Shown here: positions 25,771-33,631 of the stretch, piece by piece
Numbering within the stretch: the stretch's first letter is position 1
Layout of the letters: each line of letters begins with the position of its first letter
Assembly: GCA_027488755.1 (NCBI GenBank)
Contig: JAIYAZ010000076.1
Coordinates: 1 to 51,800, forward strand
Direction: 5' to 3'
DNA from: Verrucomicrobiaceae bacterium
GTDB taxonomy: Bacteria; Verrucomicrobiota; Verrucomicrobiia; Chthoniobacterales; JAATET01
DNA: 51,800 nucleotides
Notes under the pieces: model-generated
What the model was told of the DNA's origin: nothing
Database searches by the model: none
The model's input: the letters and a program-made list of their open reading frames with translations, nothing else
Program-made: the position numbers and the translations under genes

Positions 25771-27486
25771 ATGTCCAGTCACTCCCCTCAGGCTTCCCCC
25801 TCTCTTTTCATTCATCCCGGCGAACGTTGGCTCGACACCGACGGACAACCCATCCAAGCCCACGGAGGGGCTTTGCTCCGCCTCGACGGCGCGTGGTATT
25901 GGTATGGCGAGGATAAGACCGCGCACGTGAATTCCAAGGTCACGACCGTCACCGGGGTCTCCTGTTACCGCTCAACCGACCTTCTCAATTGGGAAAATCT
26001 TGGCCTCTGCCTCTCCGCTGAAACCGATCCCGCATCGCCTCTGCACCCCTCAAAAATCGTCGAGCGCCCGAAGGTGCTGTTCAACGCATTGACCGGAAAG
26101 TTTGTCATGTGGATGCATCTCGATGCTTCCGGCTACACGTTTTCGCGCGCGGGTATTGCCGTGGCCGACCGGCCTGAAGGTCCGTTCAAGCTGGTGCGAG
26201 TTCAACGTGGTTTCGCCTACGATTACGGCCACCCCGCCGACGATTCCCGGGACCAGCGCACGCACGGCAACTCCTTCCTCGACATGAACCTGTTCCTCGA
26301 CGACGACGGCCGGGCCTACGTGTTTCATGTCTCGGAGAACCTCATGACGCTCTACGTCTCGCAGTTGCGCGACGATTTCACCGATTTCCGTCGCCCCGAA
26401 AAACTGGGCGTGACCTGGAATCGCGCCCTCGTGAACCGCCTCCGCGAAGGCCCCGCGCCCTTCAAACACGACGGCCAGTATTACCTCTTCACGTCCGGCT
26501 GCACGTTCTGGGACCCCAACGCCACCTTGCTTGCCCGCGCGCCGCATCCGCTCGGTCCCTGGGAGAATCTGGGCGAGCCGTTTGTCGGTCCCGGGGCGGT
26601 CCACTCGCATCGGTCCCAACCGACATCGGTATTCGCCATGCCCGGCGCCCCGGCGGGCTCCTTCGTGTTCATGGCGGATCGCTGGAAGCCCCGCGAGCTG
26701 CGCGACAGTCGGCATGTCTGGCTGCCCTTCGTGATGCGCGGCGGCACGACCACGCTCGACTTCCGCCGCCAGTGGGACGCCTCGATCTTCACCCCGAAAC
26801 CCGCGCCCGCCGCGCCCACCCTTCAGGGCGGGTTGCGCTATGCCAACTCCGTCTTTCACCCGGTCGGTATTCGCCTCGAATGGCCAGCCGTGCCCGGTGC
26901 CGACGGTTACCGGTTGTATGCCGATGGCGTGGCGGCGGCTTTCACCGACGAAACCATGATCGAACTGCCGCTCCCCCTGCCCGGAGTGAGCCAGGCTTAC
27001 ACCGTCCGTGCCGAGGCGCTCGCCGGCGGGCAGTCTCCTGATTCCAATCCCGTGACCCTGCGGTTTGGCAAACCGCGTCCGTGTTACTTGAGCGATTGCG
27101 AGCCCTTGAGCGCTTTCACCGGCTTTGGCGAACTCGTGCGCGATCGCGCCTGGGAAGGTGAAGCCCTCCGACTCGGCGACCGCGATTACGCCAAGGGCCT
27201 ACTCGCCCACGTGGACAGCGACCTGACCTATTTGATCGGTAACGCGTATTCCCGCTTCACCGCAACCATCGGCCTGCATGCCCACCGGCCGGCGGGACAG
27301 GCCTGCTTTTCCGTCGAGGCGGATAACCGGGAAATCTTCCGCTCCGAGGCAATTCGCGCCAGCGGCCAGCCGATGGAGATCGATCTTCCCATCCTCGGCA
27401 CCCGGAGATTGCGCCTGCGCGCCTGGAATCCCGAAACCATCGGCGACGGCCATGCCATCTGGGCCGACGCGCTCGTCCATCCATGA
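25771..27486 (+). CDS. GH43-like hydrolase with C-terminal NPCBM-type carbohydrate-binding domain
   Basis: This 571-residue protein has a five-bladed beta-propeller region (about 1-330) like GH43 subfamilies acting on beta-1,3-galactan or arabino/xylosides (HPGERWLDTDGQPIQAHGG, WYWYGEDK, YRSTDLLNWEN, IVERPKVLFN, DMNLFLDDDGRAYVFH). A linker or Fn3-like segment follows (about 355-430), then an NPCBM-like domain (about 440-570, FTGFGELVRDRAWEGEALRLGDRDYAKGLLAH). ATG 25771 is chosen over 25759 because the decayed copy at 2863 starts at the equivalent codon and both have 22 residues before the shared GE-WLDTDGQP motif region ends. No signal peptide is seen. It opens operon D and overlaps the GH4 gene by ATGA. 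Confidence 0.82.
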   Translation: MSSHSPQASPSLFIHPGERWLDTDGQPIQAHGGALLRLDGAWYWYGEDKTAHVNSKVTTVTGVSCYRSTDLLNWENLGLCLSAETDPASPLHPSKIVERPKVLFNALTGKFVMWMHLDASGYTFSRAGIAVADRPEGPFKLVRVQRGFAYDYGHPADDSRDQRTHGNSFLDMNLFLDDDGRAYVFHVSENLMTLYVSQLRDDFTDFRRPEKLGVTWNRALVNRLREGPAPFKHDGQYYLFTSGCTFWDPNATLLARAPHPLGPWENLGEPFVGPGAVHSHRSQPTSVFAMPGAPAGSFVFMADRWKPRELRDSRHVWLPFVMRGGTTTLDFRRQWDASIFTPKPAPAAPTLQGGLRYANSVFHPVGIRLEWPAVPGADGYRLYADGVAAAFTDETMIELPLPLPGVSQAYTVRAEALAGGQSPDSNPVTLRFGKPRPCYLSDCEPLSAFTGFGELVRDRAWEGEALRLGDRDYAKGLLAHVDSDLTYLIGNAYSRFTATIGLHAHRPAGQACFSVEADNREIFRSEAIRASGQPMEIDLPILGTRRLRLRAWNPETIGDGHAIWADALVHP

Positions 27487-28886
27487 GCGCACCGGCACTC
27501 CCCATCAAGATTGCTTACATTGGCGGGGGCAGCCGGTATTGGGCGCGGCTCGTGTTCACCGATCTTGCCCTCGAACCGCGGATCACGGGCGAGGTCGCGC
27601 TTTACGACATTGATCACCCGGCGGCCTTGGCGAACGAGCGGTTGGGGGCGGAACTGGCGGCCCATCCCGACGCCCAAGCGCCGTTCTGCGTTCGGGCCTG
27701 CCACGACCTCGACGACGCTTTGCGGGGGGCGGATTTTGTTTTCATGTCGATCCTCCCCGGGCGCATGCAGCTCATGGCGCACGACCTTGATATTCCGGCC
27801 GAATTCGGCGTGCTCCAGACCGTCGGCGACACGACCGGGCCGGGCGGGATCAGCCGCGCGCTCCGCACGGTGCCGATCTACGAGGATTACGCCCGGCGCA
27901 TCATGGCGATCTGCCCGAAAGCGTGGGTGATCAATTACACCAACCCCATGGCCCTGTGCGTGGCCGCGCTGGATGCCGCCGCGCCGGGAATCAAGGCCTT
28001 TGGATGTTGTCACGAGGTCTTCGGAACGCAGGAAAAACTCGCGGGAATTCTCCATCAGGTCTCCGGCGTCGCCCGGCCGCACCGGCGGGAAATCGCGCTC
28101 GATCTCTCCGGCACAAACCACTTCACGTTCTCCGCTCGGGCTTCCTGGCGCGGACAGGATCTCTTCCCCGTGCTCGATGAATATCTCGAGAAACACTACG
28201 ATTGGTCCGATCAATCGGCCTACACCCGGGACCTACGGGAGTCAGGAAAATTCTTCGACAGCAAGGCGATGGTCGCATGGGATTTTTACCGGCGGTTCGG
28301 GGCCGTTGGCGCGGCGGGCGACCGGCACCTCGTCGAATTTGTCTCCTGGTATCTCAGCTCCCGCGAAAACCTTGAGCGGCACGGCCTCGTCGAAACGCCC
28401 TCCTCGTATCGCCTGGGCCAGTGGCGTCCGCCCGGGAACCGCCCTGCCGCCATCGAGACGGAGGATGCGCGTCCGTTTCATGAAAAGGCCCTGCGTCCAT
28501 CCGGGGAGGAGGGGGTGGACCAGATTCTGGCGCTCCTCGGAATTGCCCCGTTGGATACGAACATCAACCTGCCCAACACCGGCCAAATGCCCGACATGCC
28601 GCGCGGGGCGGTCGTCGAGACGAACGCGAGCCTCCGCCAGGACACGATCACACCGCTGGTGGCCTCCGCCCTGCCTCCGGCCCTTGCCGAGCTGGTTCGA
28701 CGCGCGATTGAGGGACAAAACCTCACGCTCCAAGCCGCGCTCCGTCGCGACCCGCATCTGGCGTTCCAAGCAATGGCCAGCGATCCGCTCTGCGCCCACC
28801 TGCCGCTCCACCGCATCGAGGAAATGCTGCACCGGCTTCTCGAGGCAAATCGCGAGGCTCTGCCCGCCGCATTTTTGTCGCGATGA
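27483..28886 (+). CDS. GH4 family NAD-dependent alpha-glycosidase
   Basis: This 467-residue protein has the GH4 signature. Its N-terminal NAD+ site is KIAYIGGGSRYWARLVFTDLAL (about 7-28), followed by TVGDTTGPGGISRALRTVPIYEDYARRI, NYTNPMALCVAAL and the metal-site strand KAFGCCHEVFGTQE (Cys and His). GH4 enzymes are cytoplasmic and cleave alpha-galactosides, alpha-glucosides or alpha-glucuronides through an oxidation-elimination mechanism needing NAD+ and Mn2+. The NHFTF strand favours the alpha-galactosidase/alpha-glucosidase (MelA/AglA) side. It overlaps both neighbours by ATGA, consistent with digestion of oligosaccharides brought in by the following ABC transporter. Confidence 0.9.
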   Translation: MSAPALPIKIAYIGGGSRYWARLVFTDLALEPRITGEVALYDIDHPAALANERLGAELAAHPDAQAPFCVRACHDLDDALRGADFVFMSILPGRMQLMAHDLDIPAEFGVLQTVGDTTGPGGISRALRTVPIYEDYARRIMAICPKAWVINYTNPMALCVAALDAAAPGIKAFGCCHEVFGTQEKLAGILHQVSGVARPHRREIALDLSGTNHFTFSARASWRGQDLFPVLDEYLEKHYDWSDQSAYTRDLRESGKFFDSKAMVAWDFYRRFGAVGAAGDRHLVEFVSWYLSSRENLERHGLVETPSSYRLGQWRPPGNRPAAIETEDARPFHEKALRPSGEEGVDQILALLGIAPLDTNINLPNTGQMPDMPRGAVVETNASLRQDTITPLVASALPPALAELVRRAIEGQNLTLQAALRRDPHLAFQAMASDPLCAHLPLHRIEEMLHRLLEANREALPAAFLSR

Positions 28887-30265
28887 AGCGGCGGACTTTT
28901 CTCAAGGGCTCGCTCGGCGCGGCGTTGGCGCTGTCGTCGCCGCTGCTCTCGGGATGCCGAAAAGCCACGAGCGACGGGCGCATCCATGTCACGTACTGGG
29001 AGAAGTGGGGAGGCAACGAGGCCCCGGCGATGCGGGCGGTGGTGGATCAATTCAACGCCTCGCAGGATCGCATCACGGTGGATTTTCTCAGTGTTTCGCA
29101 GATCGATCGGAAGGTGACCATCGCCATCGCGGGCGGCGACCCGCCGGACATCGCCGGACTTTGGTCCTACAATCTTGCCGCGCTGGCGGATATGGATGCC
29201 ATTCTGCCGCTCGGGGAGTTCATGGCGGCGGAGGGAGTATCTCGGGAGGAATGGCTGCAACGCTACACCTCAGGATTGACCCCGCTCTTTCGCTACCATG
29301 GCGAGGTTTTCGGCCTGCCGAGCACTCCCTTTGCCAGTGCGCTGCATTGGAACAAAACGATGTTCCGTCAGGCGGGCCTTGACCCCGAGTGGCCTCCCGG
29401 AACGGTGGAAGAGCTGGACGAGATGGCGCGGCAGCTGACCCGGAAAGATCCGCACACCGGTCAACTCAGCCAGCTTGGTTTCCTGCCCTCCGAACCCGGC
29501 TATTGGACGTGGGCTTTCGGACCGTGGTTTGGCGCGCCGCTGTTCAATGCCGCCGGCGCGGTGAATCTCGCGCATGCTCCCGGCCAGCTTGCGGCGATGC
29601 GCTGGGTGCGGCAATACACCGAGGAGTTTGGGCTGGATGCCACGCGCCGTTTTACCAGCGGGTTCAGCGGGGCGAGCACCCAGCAAAGTCCCTTTCTGAC
29701 GGGGAAAATCGCCATGATGTTCCAGGGCCCTTGGATCAACCGCTCAATCCGGCTTTATGCACCGGGGCTCGACTACGGCGTCTCCCCTTGGCCGCATGTG
29801 CCCGGCACCAACCCGGCGCCCTTTGTGACCGTGGATTCGGATGCCGTGGCCATTTGTCGCGGTTCACGCCATCCCGAGGCGGCCTGGGAGTTTATCAAGT
29901 TTTTGAGCAGCTCGAACCCCGCCGCCGAGACGGAGAGCGATCTGCGCGGGATGGAGACCGTCTGTTTTCTCCAGGAAAAACCTTCGCCGCTGCGGGTGTG
30001 GAGTCCGTATTTCACCAACCATCATCCGAACCCCTACGTCGGCAAATTCCGCGAGTTCATGGCGAGCCCGAACGCGACCACTACTCCCGTCGTCGGCATC
30101 TGGCAGGAGTATGCGCGGGAACTGGAGCACGCGACGAACGACGTGCGGTTGTTGAAAGCGACCCCGGAGGAAGCCCTGAACTACGCCCAGCAGCGGGTCC
30201 AGCGAAGCTGGGTGCGGCATCAGAAAAGCATGGAGCGACAAGCCGGGGCGGCCGCGAAGGTATGA
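28883..30265 (+). CDS. Sugar ABC transporter substrate-binding lipoprotein
   Basis: A 460-residue extracytoplasmic solute-binding protein of the sugar type 1 family. The N-terminus has twin arginines (MKRRTFLKG) and a lipobox ending at Cys25 (LLSGC), indicating a lipoprotein, perhaps Tat-exported. After this come HVTYWEKWGGNEAPAMRAVVDQFNAS, IAGGDPPDIAGLWSYNLAALADM and the C-terminal VATKDVDSD-like region (VTVDSDAVAICRGSRHPEAAWEFIKFL) typical of the family. It delivers an oligosaccharide to the two permeases encoded next. The gene overlaps the GH4 and first permease genes by ATGA. Confidence 0.92.
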   Translation: MKRRTFLKGSLGAALALSSPLLSGCRKATSDGRIHVTYWEKWGGNEAPAMRAVVDQFNASQDRITVDFLSVSQIDRKVTIAIAGGDPPDIAGLWSYNLAALADMDAILPLGEFMAAEGVSREEWLQRYTSGLTPLFRYHGEVFGLPSTPFASALHWNKTMFRQAGLDPEWPPGTVEELDEMARQLTRKDPHTGQLSQLGFLPSEPGYWTWAFGPWFGAPLFNAAGAVNLAHAPGQLAAMRWVRQYTEEFGLDATRRFTSGFSGASTQQSPFLTGKIAMMFQGPWINRSIRLYAPGLDYGVSPWPHVPGTNPAPFVTVDSDAVAICRGSRHPEAAWEFIKFLSSSNPAAETESDLRGMETVCFLQEKPSPLRVWSPYFTNHHPNPYVGKFREFMASPNATTTPVVGIWQEYARELEHATNDVRLLKATPEEALNYAQQRVQRSWVRHQKSMERQAGAAAKV

Positions 30266-31161
30266 AACCGCGCTCCCTCCAGCAGGCGTTCACGGGCTTC
30301 GGGTTCATCGGTCTTTGGATCATCGGCCTGGGGGTTTTCACTGTTTATCCCGTGCTGGCGTCGCTCTATTACAGCTTCTGCGATTACTCGATTCTGCAAA
30401 AACCGGTTTGGATCGGCTGGGAAAATTACCACAACCTGGTCCGCGACGATCTGTTCTGGAAATCCCTCTGGAACACGCTTTTCTTCGCGGCGTTCTCCGT
30501 TCCGCTCGGCCTCGTCGTCTCGCTGGCCTTGGCGTTGTTGCTGAACTGCGAGGTGCGCGGGCGAGCGATCTTTCGCACGCTCTTTTTTCTTCCTTCGATT
30601 GTTCCCATCGTGGCCTCTTCGATGTTGTGGCTCTGGATTTTTAACGGGGAGCACGGGATTCTCAACTACGCGCTCACGCCGGTGTTCCAGCTCTGGGGCG
30701 GGATGCCGCCGGCATGGCTGGGAGATCCGGCTTGGGCAAAACCGGCCCTCATCCTCATGAGCCTGTGGGGTGTGGGCAACTCGATGATCATCTATCTTGC
30801 CGGGCTTCAAGGTGTGCCGAAGGAACTCTACGAATCCGCTACAATCGATGGGGCCGGTGCGTGGTCGCGGTTTTGGAACATCACGCTGCCGATGATTTCT
30901 CCGGTGATTTATTTCAATCTCGTCATGGGCATCATTGGCGCCCTGCAGGTGTTCACTCAGGCGTTTATCATGGCCGGCGGGCCGGCGGGCAATCCGTCCC
31001 GCTCCACGCTCTTCTACTCGCTCTACCTGTTCTCCACCGCGTTCTATGATTTGCGCATGGGCTACGCCTCGGCCATGGCGTGGATCCTCTTTCTGATCAT
31101 CGCGCTCCTCACCTGGTTGGCCACTCGCGCGGCGGGGCGGAACATCCATTATTCCAACTAA
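30262..31161 (+). CDS. Sugar ABC transporter permease, MalF/UgpA type
   Basis: This 299-residue membrane protein has six predicted helices, starting with FIGLWIIGLGVFTVYPVLASLYYSF (about 13-37) and ending with AMAWILFLIIALLTWLATRAAG. The cytoplasmic EAA loop that contacts the ATPase reads ELYESATIDGAGAWSRFWNITLPM (about 193-215). It forms the transmembrane pore with the next permease. ATG 30262 overlaps the binding-protein stop (ATGA); the longer frame from 29389 is an accidental extension inside the binding-protein gene. Its stop codon TAA shares a base with the next ATG (TAATG). Confidence 0.92.
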   Translation: MKPRSLQQAFTGFGFIGLWIIGLGVFTVYPVLASLYYSFCDYSILQKPVWIGWENYHNLVRDDLFWKSLWNTLFFAAFSVPLGLVVSLALALLLNCEVRGRAIFRTLFFLPSIVPIVASSMLWLWIFNGEHGILNYALTPVFQLWGGMPPAWLGDPAWAKPALILMSLWGVGNSMIIYLAGLQGVPKELYESATIDGAGAWSRFWNITLPMISPVIYFNLVMGIIGALQVFTQAFIMAGGPAGNPSRSTLFYSLYLFSTAFYDLRMGYASAMAWILFLIIALLTWLATRAAGRNIHYSN

Positions 31162-32333
31162 TGTCGCCGCGATTCCCCACCGCGATGCTGCCGGTTTATG
31201 CCGCCCTGATCGCGGGAGCGGTCCTGTTTTCCTTCCCGCTCCTCTGGCTTGTGCTGACGGCCTTGAAGCCGATTGAGCAAACGATGGTTTTCCCGCCGCA
31301 GTTTGTGCCAAAGGCGTATTACGCTGAGGTGGAAGGCCGCAAGGTCGAGGTCGTGCTGGGTCCCAAGGTGGAGGAACCCTCGTCATGGGGTGAAGTGATC
31401 GCCGGGCCGCAGGCCGGAAGCCGCGTGCTCGTTTCGCCCGACGCGAAAGCGGATCCGAATTTTCGCTGGATCAAGGACGTGCCCGCGGGATGGCGGGTGG
31501 TGACGGAGCGTGGCGAGAAGTTGAGTGCGCCGGGATCCGGAGCGGCTGATGTCGTGCCTCCGGAGGCGATCGAGTCGCGCGTCAAACTCCGCTGGGGGAA
31601 TTTTCCCACGGCCCTTGCCATGATGGGCGGACGGTCCCTGGAGGAATTGGAGGGCACAGCTCCTTCGGTCAACAGCGGCGAGGATGCCCGCGCGGGCTTT
31701 CCCCTCTTTTTGGCGAACACGGTCATCGTCTGCGTTCTCGGTGTCCTTGGCGCGGTGTTCGCAAACGCGATCATTGCTTATGGCTTCGCCCGCCTGCGCT
31801 GGCCGGGACGGGATGCCCTCTTCGCGGTCACGATCGCGACGATGATGATCCCCGCGGCGGTGCTGATGGTGCCCCTGTATGGCGTGTTCAAATCCCTTGG
31901 CTGGATTGGCACTCTGCTGCCGCTCTGGGCACCGGCGTGGTTTGGATCCGCCTTTAACATTTTTCTCCTCCGCCAATTTTTCCGAACCCTGCCCGAGGAC
32001 ATTAGCGAGGCGGCACGCATCGACGGATGCAGCGAGTGGCGCATCTTTTGGAACATCATTCTGCCGCTCAGCACACCGGCCCTGGCGGTGGTCGCGCTGT
32101 TCCATTTTCTTTTTGCCTGGAACGATTTCATGGGACCGCTGATGTATCTCACCAACAAACGCAGCTTCACTCTTGCCCTCGCCCTCCAGGAGTATCAGTC
32201 GCAGCATACCGGCGTGCAGTGGCAGTATCTTATGGCGGCCAGCGCGGTGACGATTCTTCCCATCATCGTCCTGTTCTTTTTCGCTCAGAAAACGTTCATT
32301 CGGGGCATCGCCACCACGGGTGGAAAGGGCTGA
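31161..32333 (+). CDS. Sugar ABC transporter permease, MalG/UgpE type, with large extracytoplasmic insertion
   Basis: This 390-residue permease is about 100 residues longer than usual. The first helix (about 9-34) is followed by ~140 non-hydrophobic residues (AYYAEVEGRKVEVVLGPKVEEPSSW to SVNSGEDARAGF) before helix 2 (LFLANTVIVCVLGVLGAVF). The remainder is standard, with the EAA loop ISEAARIDGCSEWRIFWNIILPLSTP and a final ILPIIVLFFFAQKTF helix. By topology the inserted segment lies outside the membrane, where it could contact the binding protein or the cell wall. The gene begins within the stop of the preceding permease. I do not recognise a named domain in the insertion. Confidence 0.88.
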   Translation: MSPRFPTAMLPVYAALIAGAVLFSFPLLWLVLTALKPIEQTMVFPPQFVPKAYYAEVEGRKVEVVLGPKVEEPSSWGEVIAGPQAGSRVLVSPDAKADPNFRWIKDVPAGWRVVTERGEKLSAPGSGAADVVPPEAIESRVKLRWGNFPTALAMMGGRSLEELEGTAPSVNSGEDARAGFPLFLANTVIVCVLGVLGAVFANAIIAYGFARLRWPGRDALFAVTIATMMIPAAVLMVPLYGVFKSLGWIGTLLPLWAPAWFGSAFNIFLLRQFFRTLPEDISEAARIDGCSEWRIFWNIILPLSTPALAVVALFHFLFAWNDFMGPLMYLTNKRSFTLALALQEYQSQHTGVQWQYLMAASAVTILPIIVLFFFAQKTFIRGIATTGGKG

Positions 32334-32391
32334 GAATTCGTTGATTTCACAGCAACCGCGGGCTCACTTCCAACCCAAGACCCCGATCACC

Positions 32392-33534
32392 ATGGCGACA
32401 GTCTCCCTCAAGAACGTTTACAAAATCTACCCCGGTGAAAAGGGGAGGGAAGTCACCGCCGTTTGCGATTTCAACCTGGAGATTGCCGACCGCGAATTTG
32501 TGGTTTTTGTCGGTCCGTCCGGCTGTGGCAAATCAACGACCCTGCGCATGGTCGCCGGCCTGGAGGAAATCTCCCGGGGCGACATTCTTATCGCCGGACA
32601 TCGGGTCAACGATGTCCCGCCGAAGGACCGCGATATTGCCATGGTCTTCCAGAATTATGCGCTCTACCCGCACATGAGCGTCTTCGACAACATGGCCTTC
32701 GGGCTCAAATTGCGCAAAATCGACAAGCGGGAGATCCGCCAGCGGGTCCAGGCCGCTGCCGAAATCCTCAGCTTGGAGCAGCTTCTCGACCGCAAGCCAA
32801 GGGCGCTCTCGGGGGGCCAGCGACAGCGGGTGGCCCTCGGTCGCGCGATCGTGCGTCAACCGAAGGTCTTCCTGTTCGACGAACCCCTTTCGAACCTTGA
32901 CGCGAAGATGCGCGTGCAGATGCGCACCGAGCTCGTCAAGCTCCACCAACGCCTTCGGGCGACGATGATCTATGTCACCCACGACCAGATCGAGGCAATG
33001 ACGATGGGGACACGCATCGTCGTGATGGATGCGGTGCTGAACCCGAAGACCGGGCAGAAGGAGGGGATTGTGCAGCAGATCGACACCCCGCTGAACCTTT
33101 ACCACCGGCCGCGGAACATGTTTGTCGCCGGATTTCTCGGCAGCCCGCCGATGAATTTCCTGCGCGGCACTCTTCACGCTGTGGGGGAGGGGATCGTCTT
33201 CCGCGAAACGGGAAACCCGGGGATCGAACTCCATCTGGACCCACTGCCTGCCGCCGTCCCGTTTATCGGTCGCGAGATCGTGCTGGGAGTGCGGCCCGAG
33301 GACTGCCTGCTCGCGCCAGAAGGACAGGGGGCGAACACCTTCGAGGCCACCGTTGAAGTCGTCGAGCACATGGGCGCGGAAACCTACCTTCACCTTGTCA
33401 CCGGATCCCACACCGTCATCAGCCGCTCCCCGGCCGCCGCCGAGCATGCCAGGGCCGGACAGCGGCAGCGATTCCTCGTCCACTCCGACCGCGCCCACCT
33501 CTTCGACCCCGCCACGGAGAAGCGAATCCACTGA
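32392..33534 (+). CDS. Sugar ABC transporter ATP-binding protein, MalK/UgpC type
   Basis: A 380-residue ATPase with Walker A GPSGCGKST (41-49), Q-loop Gln87, signature LSGGQRQR (139-146), Walker B VFLFDEP (159-165) and the H-loop VTHDQIEAM. A TOBE-type regulatory extension follows (about 240-380). It powers import by the two permeases upstream. ATG 32392 (MATVSLKNVYKIYP) matches the family start; the frame upstream to 32320 overlaps the permease end. The 58-base gap before this gene is the only break in the otherwise overlapping transporter set, so it could hold a processing or secondary start site. Confidence 0.93.
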   Translation: MATVSLKNVYKIYPGEKGREVTAVCDFNLEIADREFVVFVGPSGCGKSTTLRMVAGLEEISRGDILIAGHRVNDVPPKDRDIAMVFQNYALYPHMSVFDNMAFGLKLRKIDKREIRQRVQAAAEILSLEQLLDRKPRALSGGQRQRVALGRAIVRQPKVFLFDEPLSNLDAKMRVQMRTELVKLHQRLRATMIYVTHDQIEAMTMGTRIVVMDAVLNPKTGQKEGIVQQIDTPLNLYHRPRNMFVAGFLGSPPMNFLRGTLHAVGEGIVFRETGNPGIELHLDPLPAAVPFIGREIVLGVRPEDCLLAPEGQGANTFEATVEVVEHMGAETYLHLVTGSHTVISRSPAAAEHARAGQRQRFLVHSDRAHLFDPATEKRIH

Positions 33535-33631
33535 CCAGCGAAGCACCCATGCAAATCCACAACGCACCTCGCTCAAATCCCATCCTCGAATCCCGCCCCG
33601 GGGTTACGTCGCCTTCCCCCCTTTCGTTCCG

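Noticed and set aside
29389-30261. Long 5' extension of the first ABC permease
   Set aside because: It overlaps the binding-protein gene out of frame and is Arg-rich; the ATGA overlap at 30262 marks the real start.
33353-33631. N-terminal extension of the second GH95-like protein
   Set aside because: It is Ser/Pro low-complexity and lies within the ATPase gene; the hydrolase domain begins right after ATG 33632.
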